A stretch of 24,195 nt of DNA from Ettlia oleoabundans (GCA_019693395.1 JAAMXP010001631.1:1-24195); one strand, 5' to 3'; shown: positions 1-14,402, counted from the first letter of the stretch. Program-made: numbers and translations. The notes: generated from the letters alone by a model not told the origin.

Positions 1-45
<45 letters not shown>
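1..45. repeat. (CA)n dinucleotide microsatellite
   Basis: An uninterrupted CA repeat fills the first 45 bases and probably continues beyond the window edge. It lies in the intron before the first visible malic enzyme exon (acceptor at 149-150), so no protein effect is expected. Its length is likely to vary between strains. Confidence 0.97.
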
Positions 46-48
<3 letters not shown>

Positions 49-105
49 TCGGCAGCAAGCCCTCCTTCCCCTCACCCAGGACCACATCCACCACCTCAAG
101 CCTAG

Positions 106-2350
<2,245 letters not shown>

Positions 2351-2948
2351 TCAGCGAGCTGGCACACCTGACAAGCTGGGGCAAGCTGGTAACTTGCAAC
2401 TCCGCGCCTCAGAAACCTCATTTGGCATGTACGCATGCTGTGTTTTCAGCCGACCTAGTTCTCTCGGCGACGAGCTGTACATATCCTTGGAGCTGCCGCT
2501 GCCGACTCCTGGCCCCCCTCGGCACCAGCAAATAGCAGAGCTCGTTGTGCAGCAATGCAGAAGCCCTGCCCCATGCTTTCCTGGCACATCTTTGCAGTGC
2601 TACTTTAGGGCTAGAGCCTTCAAACTGATTCGTTTATGCTAGCGTTTTTCTCAATTGACTAGTTGACGTCCCTCCATACGAATATTTGATCCGACCAAAT
2701 GCATTTAAATGGGATGCTGTACATTGTTGTATCACACCAGAACCTTGAGTGAACGGCCCAAGGATGCTTTTGATTACCTCCATTCGAACTGCCACGAGCT
2801 GTCCATTTCGGTGGCAGACGGCGCTTTGATATGTAAAAAGCCAGTTCCAAAGGCAGTTGCAGCTGCCATGTAAATCTAGCAGAAAACAAAAAAGCGTAGT
2901 GCAAAAGTGAGCGAGAAAGATGAAATGGCTTGGGCTGTGGTGCAACAC
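2351..2948. other. Convergent intergenic region and 3' UTRs
   Basis: About 600 bp lies between two tail-to-tail stop codons. No exon with coding character was seen on either strand; the short open frames here lack family resemblance. It must hold the malic enzyme 3' UTR, with TGTAA motifs near 2832 and 2869, and the 3' UTR of the minus-strand gene. I found no TGTAA on the minus strand here, so the end of that transcript is unknown. Confidence 0.6.
2832..2873 (+). terminator. Candidate polyadenylation signals (two TGTAA) for malic enzyme
   Basis: TGTAA, the usual polyadenylation signal of chlorophycean algae, occurs on the plus strand at 2832-2836 and 2869-2873, about 480-520 bp after the malic enzyme stop. 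Such long 3' UTRs are usual in these algae. Assignment to this gene is by strand and position only. Confidence 0.5.
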
Positions 2949-5900
2949 TCAAGCAGCGAGCCTGCTGGTGCCCTTTCTAGCAGCAGTGGCTCGAGGGGTG
3001 CGCCCCACAGATGCAGTGGGCTCGTCAGCTGCCGTGGCGGCGCTCTTCCTGCCCCTCCCTGATGCGCGGGCGGTGCCTCGTGATCTGTTGCCCCCGCCAT
3101 CAGACTCGCCACCTGCACCCTCCTCCGCAAGTATCGCTGGTGGAACAGCTGGCGTGCGTGTTGACTGGCGGCGTCTGGAGCTAGTTGCCTCGCCACTTGC
3201 GGCACCCGCAGCAGCTGACCTGCGGCCGGAACGGGCGCGGCTGGGCCCCACCTCCCCATCATCTGCAACAGGGCAGCAAGGTATTCAAGCCAGTCGATGT
3301 CTGCATCATCGACAACTCATCCTAGGGTGGGAGCGGGGTGCAACCATTGGGCTGTTAGGCAGTGGCTGTGGCTGTGGCATAATCGCGTGCAGCCTCCAAG
3401 CATGCGGTGTGGCACCACTGACCACCACGTCACGCCATCCCTGTTGTGTGGCCACACACTCACCCTGTTGCTCAGCGTCCTCACCACTTTCTGCACCTCG
3501 CCCACTGGCCAAGCCCACCGCCTTTTGTGCACTGCGCAGAATGCTGCCCAGCATGCTGCCCTGCTCCTCCTCGCTATTCGCTCCACCCTCCTCCTCCTCC
3601 TGCTCCCTCTCCCTGTCGTCAACCTCGTCTTGACGCCGCCGCCGGCCGCCGGCCGCCCCTCTGCAGCTGGGCTGTGGATCCGGCTCAATGTCGTGCTCCT
3701 GCACCTCCTGCTGCACTGCCCTCACACGGCGGACCACCTTGGCAGCCGGGGTGCGGCCACCGCGGGTCAGGCGTTCCGCGCGGTCTACCTGAGGCTCAGG
3801 CAGCTGCAGCACACACACAGGCAGCAGGGGTCAGGATCAGCAGGGAAGGCACACTTGCCATGCATGTCATAAGTGATTTCAGCCCTGCCATAATTTGATA
3901 ACAGCCATGGCTTAAGAGCGGCACAAATCAAAATGACCACATGCAAAGTAACAAGAGCGAGTGCACAACTAGATCAGTGCACACAATTGCTGCTGCTCCT
4001 CACCTCAGGCTCTGCAGCAGGGGGGTCTGGCGGGCGCTCTCCCGGCCGTGGGCGCAGCGCCAGAACCGCAGATGTCGCCGCAATTGCCAGGATCGCTACT
4101 GCCACCGCTAGCCTTGCACCACGAAGAGCTGCCAGCCCATCAGCAACTGCTGCAACGGTGGCATCAATGGCAGCGCCAACCCGAGCACCGATGGTAGGAC
4201 CGGCAGGGGACGCAGGCATGGGCTGCTGCTTGGCTTCGGTTGCAGATGCCACTGGCGGGCCCTCATTGGCTGCCAATTGCTCCTCCTGGCCCTGCGCCAA
4301 CTCCTGGGCAGGGGCCACATCAACTGCCACCCTCACCCCCTGCTCAGCCTCTTGCGCCTGCTCACCCTGGTGCTGTGCCAGCGGCTGCTCCTCCTGCTGC
4401 GCCCAATCCACCTGCCCAGCCAGCGCTGCAGCCACCTCCTCCTGCTGCTCCAGCACAGACGGCGACTCCCAGTAGAAGTCTTCCTCACCGGCAGCGACAT
4501 GGTCAGCTGCCAGCTGCCTCACCATCTCGCTTGGCGCAGCTGCATCAAGCGGCGCCGCATCCGCCACATCAGCAGCCTGCCTGTCAGCAGCTGCCTTTGC
4601 AGTACCCCTGGCTGCCTCCTCCTCAGCCTCAAACTGTGCTGTGGCCTTGGCCGCCGCTTCTTCAGATGTCGCCTCGCCGACATCTGCATCAGCCGCAGCC
4701 TTGGCCGCTTCCTCATCAGCCGCTGTGTTTGCTGCTACTTCGGCTGCCCACTGCTTGGCGGCTGCCTCTGCTGCTGCCTCACGTTTGGTGGCTACTTGTG
4801 CTGCCGCTTCGGAAGCCTCCACGTCAGTGGCCGCCGTTGCTGCTGGCTCACGACTGCCATCAGCGGCGTCTGCTGCCGTTGGCTCAGCTTCCAGCGCTGA
4901 ACTGCCCGCTACACGGTCATTCAACTGCTGTTGGGGCACTGGCGCCTTTCCTGCCACAGTGGCCACAGCTGCTTCCTCATCTCCCCGGGACTCAGCCTGC
5001 GCATGTGGAGCCTCCTGGTGCGTGGCCCCCTCCTCTGCCGCCACAACAGGAGTGGAGCCCGAAGCAGTTGCAGCAGACAGTTGCAGCTCTGCAGCTTGAG
5101 CTCCTTCGGCTGCGCTGCTTTCCGGATCGGTCGCCTCTTCAGCACCTGGTCCCGAGCCGCTGGCATTCTTGGGGGAGGCTGCAGCCGCCTCTGCACCTGC
5201 GCCAGCCGTTGTCTGCTTGGTGGCATCATCATCGTTGGCAGCTGCACCACTAGGGTCTATGGGCGCCGGCAGCTCACCCGCTCCCGCATGCTGCTCGTAC
5301 TCAGCATACAACGCCGACAGCTCATCCTCACTCAACTCCTCACCGCCACTGAGCCGAGACCTCAGGGCAGCTAGGTCGGGGTCAGGAGCCGGGCGTGGTG
5401 CAGTGGCCGCTGACGGGCGCGCTGCTGCTGCGTCTCCTGCATCTGGCATAGCCTGGCTGCTGTCTGCAGCGGCTGACTGGACGCTGGCTGCCTGAGCGGG
5501 AGGCTTGGTACTGTCCAACTCAGCGTCTACCTCCGGCCCATCTGCCGTCTTTACCTCCTGCCCCAGCTCCACCCCCGCTTCTGGCTCCGCCTCTGCCGCA
5601 TCCTCCTCACCTTGCAGCCCGCCAGCTGCAGCCGCCTCGCCCTCCTCGGCTGCCTGCCACTTCTCACCCTCCTCTACTTCGCCTGCCAGCTGCTCATGGC
5701 TCTCCATTGCCTGTTCCTGGCCATCCTCCCCGGCTGCCACATGCTCCTCATCCCCACCTTGAGCTGCCGCCTCCGCCTCCCCCTCCACCTCCACCTCATC
5801 TACCTCCACAAAGGCGGCCTCCTCGCCATCTTGCACTTCAGGCTGTTCCTCAAATGGCGTCTCATCCGCCTCCGCCTGTTCCTGGTCCCTCTCCCCCACA

Positions 5901-8900
5901 CCCTGCTGGCCCTGCGACACCTCCTCCACCCCATACTCCTCCCCGACACCCTCCGCAGCTGTCTCAGCAGGCTCATCTGTGTCGCTCTCCAAGGCAATGG
6001 GCGGCTCTTGGTGCGATTCCTTCGCAGGTGCCTGCCCCTGCTGCTCCAAGCTGTAGCGGTACAGGTACTGCCCCATGTGCTGCCACCAGCACCCCGCCGC
6101 CGACTGGCTGATGCTGGAAAGCGAGCTGATGCCGCTGCTGCTGATGTGCTGGCGTACGCAGTTGGCCCAGGCAGCCAGGTGGACTGCCAGCCGACGAGCC
6201 TCATGCGCGCGCTGACGCAGCAATGCTGCCAGCTCAGCACGTCCCGCACCCGTCTTCAGCAGCAGCAGCTGCCGCCGCAGCAGCAACGCTTGCTGGTGAG
6301 TGAAGGCCGCGGCAGGGGGCACCGTAGCTTGCCAGAGCTGGGGTGCCCAGGAAGGAGTGGTGCGGGCCAGGCGCACGCCCCCCACCGCCGCATCGCGCAG
6401 AACAGCTGCCGCCAGGCGAGCCGAGTGCAGCGCCCAGCTCTTGTACTTGCACCACTGGCCCTGATCCTCGCACTGTAGTGTCTCCAGTACCGTCGCCCAC
6501 TGCTGTGCTGAGGTATCTGCCATGTAGGCGTCAAACCGCTGCCAGGCTGGCTCCCAACATAGCAGCAGAGGCAGCCGACCGCCGCCACTACTATCCTGCA
6601 CCAGCAGCGCCTGCCGCAGACTGGCGAACTCCGTTGTGGCCTGAGCCAGGTCTCGTTGGGACCAGGAGAAGTGGGAGAGGGTGGTGAGGCTTGCGTGCAT
6701 CAGATTGGCAGCTGCAGTGAGGCTCACCACCAGCCCAGCCGTGCCCATGCAGGTGCCCAGCACCAGGCCAACCACCAGCAGCGGCAGCAGCCGGCCACAC
6801 ACGCCGCGCTGCTTCTTGCGGCCTGCAGGGGCAGTGTAAAAGGAGAGAGTTGAGCCTAGCGGGGCCGGGTTGACTGATGCGCGAGTGGGCGCTTAGTATT
6901 ACAGAGGTGACTTTTGGGCAGCAGAAACGCACGTTGCGTATGTTGGTTGCTGGCATGGATGCATGAGCAAGTGCCAGCCGTCAATATTCACCATTTCAGA
7001 GCAGCAGGAAGCAGGTATAAGCGACATGGAATGATGGTAAACTCAGCAGGGCTTGGCAGAGAAGCAAGCGCACCTTGGCGGCGTGTTGCGACCGTGGTTT
7101 GCTTGACAGTTGCCGCGGCCGCTGCTGCTGTCGCTGGGGTTGCAGCTTCATGTGTAAGGCCGGGCTTAAACACTGCCGGGCCACCCTGCTCAGCCAGCCC
7201 ATCGGCATCCCTGAAACTGGGAGAGGTTGGCGGCTTGGGGGGTGCAAAGGTGCCCGCTGCAGGCACTGCCGGTTTGGGAGCAGCGGGGATGAAGGCCGCA
7301 CGTGGCGAGAAGGCGCCACCGGGGCCAATAGGCGCCCCAGGGGGCTTGCCAGCATCTGCACAGCAGTTTGAGGAGATTGGACATCAGCAGACTGTTGCAA
7401 TAAATGGCGCAGGCCTGATGCCAACCGAGACATGCACACAGCTGTGGCTTGGCTGATGACATCACAGCGGCAATCCACCTTGACATTAGCCACTTCAACG
7501 ACCATTCGGCTTTGCAAGAAGCAATGCTCGTGCAGCAACAGGTTGCTGTTGACATGCACACGCACCTGATGCCAGGCTCCCTGATCTGGGCAGGCTGGGG
7601 CCTGTGGCGCCGCCCATCGCAGGTGGCGGTTGAAAGGGCGTGGGGCTGGTGGCAGTCGCGATGCTGCGAGCCGAGCCAGGCTGCTGCGCCTCAAAGCCAG
7701 GAGCCGCAGCTGGCTGCTGCGGCACAAAAGCTGTCGGTACAGGGCCGCTGCCTCCAGAGGTGACGCTGGGGCGGTGCGGACGGGGGATGAGCGACTCAGC
7801 GCTGCCACCTAAGTTGCTGCCGTAGGTGTGGGGGTGGCCAAATTGAGGCCTCATTGGTGGGTGCTGTTCAACGCTCCTCCTACCGGCAAAGCTGGGCTGG
7901 CGAGAGTCGCTACCGGCTGGCAGCACCTCGCCGGCAGCTGGCACTGGGGGCGCCTCAAACATAGGTGGTGGCGGCATGCCAGGTGCTGGGTCAGCTGTGC
8001 CCATTGTGCCTGCGCCCATCATGTGCGGAGGATGTGGCGGCGCCCGCTGTTCCAGTGAGGCGCGGGGCGCAGCATCACTGCTGGGCGGGATAGACGGCAG
8101 GGAGGAGACGCTTCCCTCGGACGTGCGGGTGGCGGTGACGGGCCAGGTGGCTGGCGGGAGAGGGATGCGTGTTCCTGAGGCCTGCCTTTGCAGGTGCTGC
8201 TGCCTTTCCTCCTGCTGATGGTAGGCTTGCCCTGAGATGGGCGTCTCACCTGCCGCCAACTCAGCAGCGCAGCCATTCTCCCCAGCCATCCGTGCTGCTG
8301 CCGCCTCCTCTGTTGCGAGCTGTGCGGCCCCTGCTGGCGCTGACGGGATGGGCAGGCTGCCAGCATGCTCCTTGATGCCTGCAGATGGCAGCAGCTGGGG
8401 CGGCTGGCCAGCACCTCGGGTGGCGTACACGGCCTTGATGGGAGAGGCGGCACTGCCAGGAGGGGGCGGCAGCTTCAAGGGCTGCATGCCTGCAGGTAAG
8501 CATGGGGCAGGGCAGGCAGGTGGGGTGGTTGCGGCAGTGGCTGGTTCAGTCGATACCGACCAGCAGATGCGACAGTCTGACAGCATACCAAAAGGACTCG
8601 TTCAAAAACTTGGCACGCCGGCTGACAACGCGAGCATAGCTTGCTGTGGGGAGGGAATCAACTTTGCCGCAAGTTAATAAAACATGAGCAGGATGGTGCT
8701 GTGCGCTCACCAGGAGGGACAGGAATGGCGCCCGGCGGGGGCGGCAGTGCTCCTGGTGGTGGTGGCAAAGCCCCTGGTGGTGGGGGTGGCAGGGAGGAGA
8801 GGGGAGCTGCAGAAGGCGGGGGTGGTAGGGAGGAGAGGGGAAGAGCGGATGGTGGGGGTGGCAGTGCAGCAGCGGCAGGCGCCACATCTGCTGCGGCAGC

Positions 8901-10788
8901 GCCCACATCCTCTGCCCCCGCCTCCTGCCCTGCCCAGCCGTCGATAGCAGCCGGACCCTGCAACCACGTAGCATGCAGCACGGTAAGTCGCCTGGGGAAT
9001 GGGTGTGCACAAACAGCGTGAAAGGTAGAAACCGTGTTTCTTCATGTGCTTCGTCCCTTACAGCGTCTGATGCCTGCTGTGGCGTGAGCTGAGGGAACAT
9101 GCAGCCGGGAGCACTCACCGAATCCTCTGCTGTGTCGGGTGGACTCCTCTCATCCACTCCTGCTGGGCCAGCCTCCTCATTGCCACCAACACCGCCCTCC
9201 AGCCGATACTCGGCAGCGCCGCTGCCATAGTTGTCAGCACCATCAGCAGCGCCGTGGTTGGTGGCACCATATTGGCTACCACCGCCGCCCTCCAGCCCTG
9301 CGTACTGCTGCTGCTCGCCCTCGGCGCCGGCGTAGGAGTAGTAGCTGCCCTGCTGCTCCTCGGCTGCATAGCCCTCTGCGTACTGCTGTTCGGCATTGTA
9401 CTGCTGGTCGCGGTAGCCATCTCCACAGTACTGCTGGTCCGCACTGTACTGCTGATCAGTGTAGTACTGCTGGTCGTCAGGGTAAGGGTAGTACTGGCCG
9501 TCCTCTGCAAGGTAGTATCCAGGGTATTGCTGCCCCTCCGCAGCGTACTGCTCATTGCTTTCAACACCGTACTGCTGGCCCTCTCCAGCATAATGCTCAC
9601 CCTCGACAGTGCACTGGTCACGGCCCTTCACAGTATACTGCTGGCCGTCTTCATCAATCTGCTCGCCATCCTCGACGTTATACTGCTGGCCCTCTTGTGC
9701 AAGGTATGGCTCAATGCCCTCGGCACCGTACTGATCAGCACCCTCCACGTCTTGCTGGCTGACCTCTGCAGCATACTGCTGGTTGTGTTCTGAACTGTAC
9801 TGTTCGCCTTGTACAACGTATTGCTGGCTGCCCTCGGCACGTTGGTAGCTCTCCTGATGCTCCTGCGGCAACAACTCCTCCTGTTGCTCCTGAAGAGGGG
9901 CCCCAGCTTCAACAGGCTGCTCAGAGGCCGGCGCTGCCTCCGCTGGACTCCAGCTGGAGGCTGCTGCCTCCATCTCCTGCCCCTGGCTCTCTGCATTCTG
10001 CGGTGCCTGCGTCTTCTGCTGTGCTGGCGGGGGTGGCGGCAGCGGCGGCCAGCCAGCGCGCGTTGGCGGCGGCGTGGGCAGCATGGAGGTGAGGTTGCTC
10101 TGCTGCGATTGGTGCATGCCGCGCAGGTGCAGCTGTGCCTCTGGCGATACGGAAGAGCTGGCATCGGTGGTGAGGTTGCGCGCGGGCCCTACTGAGCCTG
10201 CAGGCACCCGGCACACAGAAAAACATAGTGTTCAGAAACCACCAGTGGGAATACCCTGGAGGCATTGACGGATCAATGCAAGGCCTGATGAGGCAAAACT
10301 CTCATAGCTGCTGAGCATGGTGAAGGCAACCTGCCATGCCAAACCCAACAACAGCCGACACACAACATCACAGCACACTACAAAACCATGAACCACTCAC
10401 CCGCATTCTCCACATCGAAACGCCCGGATCCACCAATAGCCATGCTATTGCCATCAGGTGTACTGGCAGCTGCATTCTGCACATTAAACAGCGGGTTGCT
10501 GTGCTGTTGCACACCCAGAGCCCGAACGCCGCTGGGGGCCGGCGGCGGAGGCAGCGGGCCCATAGAGGGTGGTGGAGGCATCCCTCTTTTGGACTGGAAG
10601 GGCGAATGCGGGGGGCTGGAACCTTTGCTGTTCCCTTCATCCTGCTGGCCTGCCCCTGACGCAGGGTGCGGCGGTGGCGGGTGGAAGAAGCGCGGTGGGT
10701 CACCTCCAGTGCCGCCACCTGGTGGCAGAAAGGTTGGTGGACGCTGTATCGAATCCATCCAGTCGGTCCACGGGCCAGAGACCTGCAT
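2949..10788 (-). CDS. Giant low-complexity protein with two predicted membrane segments, function unknown
   Basis: Eight exons join with matching phases into 6393 nt (about 2130 aa): 10788-10401, 10197-9119, 8957-8711, 8489-7566, 7355-7074, 6822-4004, 3803-3464, 3262-2949. I recognise no family. In order: Pro/Gly-rich N-terminus (1-129); Gln/Tyr-rich repeat (about 245-465); poly-Pro runs (about 510-570); Pro/Ala/Ser-rich linker to about 970; basic RKKQRG followed by a hydrophobic segment (about 983-1010); about 200 residues of helical, Trp-containing sequence, perhaps the only folded domain; about 650 residues of Glu/Ala/Gln-rich sequence; a second hydrophobic segment (LAVAVAILAIAATSAVLAL, about 1872-1890); then a charged tail rich in Arg, Ser and Lys. 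The basic tail could suit an inner nuclear membrane protein, but that is speculation. The start is the least certain part: the frame is open upstream of ATG 10788 to a TGA near 10835, and a phase-compatible intron could link it to sequence near 10955-10990. A hydrophobic ORF in another frame also starts at 10892. The dense plus-strand ORFs over it are shadows of its Ala/Gln/Glu codons. Confidence 0.72.
9180..9850 (-). repeat. Gln/Tyr-rich degenerate coding repeat
   Basis: Inside the second exon of the giant gene, a short unit resembling EGxQYxxE or DQQYxxx recurs roughly every 6-13 residues over about 220 residues, for example EGQQYGVESNEQY and DQQYYTDQQYSADQQY. On the plus strand it appears as repeated tactgctg. 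Composition is dominated by Q, Y, E, A and G, as in prion-like or condensate-forming segments. Unit length and order are irregular, so this is an old, drifted expansion rather than a clean tandem array. Confidence 0.85.
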
Positions 10789-11401
10789 TTCAAGAGCAGG
10801 CAGCGAAAGTAGTGAGTCGAAGGCGGAGCCAGGAACTCAACAGCAAGTCCCAAGAGCAGCAGGCGGATAGACCAACCCGGGGAAAACAACACAGCTGCAG
10901 CCTCCTTGCTGGAGCAGAGGACAGCTGCGGCACCACCCGATCACCACGCACCTCGTCTTAGCGGCGTGCTCGATGAACCGGCCTCTGCACCCTAATACTT
11001 TATCCTCAATGTTAAATGTGCAGTGAGGCTCAGCAAGTTAGGCAAGGTCGAGGGTCCAGGAACCCGCAGCCCCAACCTGTCCCTTTTGCACTACTGGCGC
11101 GCCATCGGCAGGCACACTGTTTTGGCGCAACACAGGCTGAGCCCTTCCAGGGGCACGAGCTCTGCAACCCAGTCATCCATGCTGGGCAAAGCATGACGCT
11201 AAGCGGGCGCCCATGGGCGGCAGGGACAGTTTTGTGGACACAATGAGTAATCAAGGCAACATAGGTGAATTTCAGCAAGAAAACAGCAAGCAGATGTCAG
11301 GAGCATGCCTAAAGCGACAGGAGCACTTTGCAACGAAGTAGTAAAAGCAGGGTGGTGGGCCGCAGCTGGGCAAAGTCACACGTGCAGTTGACCCTGCCTC
11401 C
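10789..11401. other. Intergenic region between two minus-strand genes
   Basis: About 610 bp lies between the dynein chain stop (11402) and the chosen start of the giant gene. It should hold the dynein 3' UTR and the promoter or 5' UTR of the giant gene. No TGTAA was found on the minus strand. There is coding-like sequence on the minus strand at about 10782-10834 in frame with the giant gene, and possibly at 10955-10990, joinable at phase 1. The 5' end of the giant gene may therefore extend into this stretch. Confidence 0.5.
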
Positions 11402-14169
11402 TCATTTCACGGCTGCACGTGTCATCTCGAAAAACTGCCGCTCCAACTGCAATAGGCAGTAGTATGGTGCAAGGTGAGGTGCCTGTCCGAGCGCGGAGCC
11501 GCTGCAATGTTGCTGTATCTGTGGCTGCCCTGAGGAAAGGCAGGGTGCAGTGCCTTGACAGAACAGGAGTGGCACATCTCATGCATCTGCTGCCTGCATC
11601 ACCCACCTCTGCCAGGTCTTCATCAGTAACACGATCCAGGGGCTCTGCCGTGCGAGCCGCCTCCTTGCGTGCCTTGGCCCGCGCCTCCTTGGCGATCTTC
11701 TCCAGGTTCTTCTCACGGCTAGACTCGCGCTCAAGCATCTGCATAAGCAGCAGTTGAATCAGGTTGACCAGCAGTGTGAGCATGGGTAAAATGCAGCCAG
11801 CAGATGCCAGAATGCCGATGCTTGCATAGAGGCAGCCAGGGTTACGAAAGCCGCCACATCAGCCCCGTTCTCGCCCGCGACATAAGCAGCATTATTGGTT
11901 GTCAAACACACAAATCGCACCGAGCCAATCACCGCCTTCTCGTTGTCCTGCAGCTCCACCAGCCCCCTCGACAACTGAAGTAGCGTGACCGAGCCATCGG
12001 TGCACCCCACCCCTGCCAGCCGCTGCGCATGGCCTGTGCCAACTGTCGCAACTGACACTGTGGTCAGCGGGCGGTCTGCCACCCGCACCGACAGCACTGG
12101 GTCCCGCTGCTTGAAGTAGTAGTCCCAGATATCCAGCATGCCTCCATGGCTGACGGTGTAAAACACACCGGGACGGCTGGGGCTCCAGCCGCCGCCCCTT
12201 AGCTGGGTGGCTGCGTAAGGTGTTGTAACCACAGGAGAGCGCAGGTCCTCGTTCCACAGGCGAGCTGTCCAGTCGCCGACAGACAAGAAGTACTTTGTGA
12301 AGAATGGGTTGCGAGAGAGGGAGCAGATGGCATTGTGGTGGCCTGCGTTACAAGTAAGCGACAGCAATTTCAAATTATTGATAGTCGAAATGAAAGATGC
12401 CAAGCGGCAGCGTTGAGTAGCAGTAGCAAACTTGAGAAAGCTGCGTATGGCTGTCGGATGGCGACAGGCGGGTGACAAGCAACAAGCAACAACACCCCAG
12501 CTGATTGCCGCCATGCCAGCCACCCTCCCACTTCAGAATCACCTGTGAATGAGCCAGTGATGCGGTCTGAGGGCTGCTTGGCCTTGCGGTTGCCCGACAG
12601 GATGGTACCCTGCTGCGTGCCCACCATGAACCTGGTGGGGCCCACCACGGGGCTGTAATCCATGCACATGCCCCCCAGTACAGCCTCCGTGCCTCGCTCC
12701 CGCAGCGTCAGCTGCTCCAATGGCTCCCCAAGCTTCCTCACGTCCCACCACAGCACGCTGCCGTCAGTGCTGGTGCTCATCAGCTCTGTGCCTGCCTTGG
12801 ACTGGGTCCAGGCGAAGTCGTGAAGTGGAGCATGGTGGCTTTGCTGCACTGGGGAGGAGTCCACAGGCGCAGCACCCTTGCGAAGGTCGAAGAACGTGAC
12901 CTGGCCATTGTACTGCCCCGCACCAATGAGGTTGTGATCCTTTGAGTTGAATCCCAGGGTGACCAACGGCACTGGGGCTGCCAGAGAGGCCTCAGGGGTG
13001 CTTGGGTTGGTCACATTCCACAAATAGCTGGTGGATGACATGCCAGCCAGCTGGCGCTGAAATTCCATGATGCTATAGGCAACAGCCAGACGCCCGGAGC
13101 CGTCTGGGTGCCAAGATAGCGCCTGTGCGCCGCGCTTGATGGCTGCTGGGTCTCGCAGGATGGTCAGCGTGCGGGTGCAGGGCGGCTCTGACAGGTGCTT
13201 CTCCGGCAGGTCTACTCCAGTGGAGGGGACATGTCAAGCAATGAACTGTGGCTCAGTGAGGTAGTGGTAGTAGGGAACGCGTTCTTTAATGGAACAGTGC
13301 TTGATGCAGAGGGCACATTACCACTGTAAGCTGCCGCCAGCCCAATCTGGGTGGAGGTTGCGCAAGACATGCCCCCAGTCTGCTGTCAAAGCCGCTGCGG
13401 CCGACCCCTCACCCTCAAAGTACTGCTCGTAGATGTCGATGGCATTGTTCTGCTTGACCAGCTCCTCCACCACCGCCCCCAGGCGCACCACCTGCTTGAT
13501 GTAGTCCTCGTCCTTCTCCACCTTGCGCCGCCAGCGTATCACCTGCTCAGCCTCTGTATGATCCACCTCCTTGGGCCAACCACCCTCAACGTGGGCCATG
13601 CCACGGTTCACCAGCACTACCGCGGTGGTATTTGCCTGTGAATCAAGAAACCACAGGGGTGCACAGGTGAGAGGAAGGATGCATGGCTATGTGCAGTACC
13701 AGTGGTATGTATGCTCCATGTGTTCGCGGTCCGAGGCATGCTGGTATCAGCACGATGTTGTGCTGTGCCATCCACACAGCAACACTCACCTCATGCTCAG
13801 ACATGTCTGACGCTGCTTGCACTGCCATGGTGGTCTGTGGCTTGACAATCCAGGACTTAGCATGCTCCTCGTTGGGCCGCAGGTCCAGCAGCAGCTGTAG
13901 GGGAGCAAGCAGGCAGCAGCACAAGAGTCAGCTGCTGGTTTACGCTGTGTTGATTTGTGCAGGCCACACCTCACCTCTGCCCCCTGATCTGTGAAATGAG
14001 GATGCCGGCCGAATTGCCGCCGTTGCTTTACATATCTGTGAGCCACCTGCGGGAGGTAAGCAGGCAGGCGGTAGCAAGGTGCCAGTTCAGTGCATTTTGC
14101 TGCCTCGGGCGCCGCCACATGCTTCTGGACGTGTTAGCGACAGTGCGGTGTTCGTTCACGCACCTCCAT
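11402..14169 (-). CDS. DNAI2: Axonemal outer-arm dynein intermediate chain 2 (IC69/ODA6 family)
   Basis: This WD-repeat intermediate chain helps assemble the outer dynein arm and anchor it to ciliary doublet microtubules. Eight exons, all phase-consistent, give 558 aa: 14169-14164, 14046-13975, 13894-13790, 13635-13413, 13214-12543, 12342-11921, 11738-11607, 11446-11402. The Chlamydomonas protein is of very similar length (567 aa from memory). Family landmarks in order: the VKQRRQFGR N-terminus, LRPNEEHAK, MSEHE, HVEGGWPKEVD, VEKDEDYIKQVV, KQNNAIDIYEQYF, SWHPDGSGRLAVAY, LIGAGQYNGQVTFFDLRKG, DGSVLWWDVRK, FMVGTQQGTILSGNRKAK, FLSVGDWTARLWNED, GWSPSRPGVFYT, then the charged coiled segment ERESSREKNLEKIAKEA and the short end LERQFFEMTRAAVK. 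The first coding exon is only ATG GAG. The exon 5 acceptor is a weak GGAG site, but the resulting sequence aligns well with the family. The gene implies motile cilia at some life stage. Confidence 0.96.
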
Positions 14170-14402
14170 CCTCCGCTGTTGCCTCGCTTTCGGTCAACGC
14201 TGCCCCGCGAACAACCCGACACACCAGCGGCGACCGGGCACGGCAGCAACAGAGGATTAGTCAGATGCAGTAGTATGCGGACAATTGGACCACCATGCGA
14301 ACCGCAGCTTGCACTTTCTTAAGGTGGCTGGCGCCAGCGGGAAGAGCCGGCGCCCTAGCGCTTTCGGCTCCCGCTACATGACCCTTATTCCAGGGCACAA
14401 CA

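Noticed and set aside
2920..3633. A 237-residue plus-strand ORF
   Set aside because: It overlaps the last two exons of the minus-strand giant gene, crosses their intron, and shows no family resemblance.
4240..5253. A 337-residue plus-strand ORF rich in Pro, Leu and Gln, and similar ORFs across 4000-6700
   Set aside because: They are antisense shadows of the Ala/Glu/Gln codons in the long minus-strand exon (6822-4004), which has phase-consistent splice partners and membrane segments.
9254..9793. A very hydrophobic 179-residue plus-strand ORF that looks like a membrane protein
   Set aside because: Its Leu/Val-rich pattern is the antisense of the CAG/TAC (Gln/Tyr) repeat on the minus strand, so the hydrophobicity is a composition artefact.
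9181..9850. CRISPR-like regular repeat pattern (tactgctg)
   Set aside because: Spacing is irregular, the units are coding, and the genome is eukaryotic.
10368..10892. A minus-strand ORF from 10892 beginning with a signal-peptide-like stretch
   Set aside because: Its frame conflicts with the phase-consistent exon 10788-10401 of the giant gene. It may at most be an overlapping upstream ORF.
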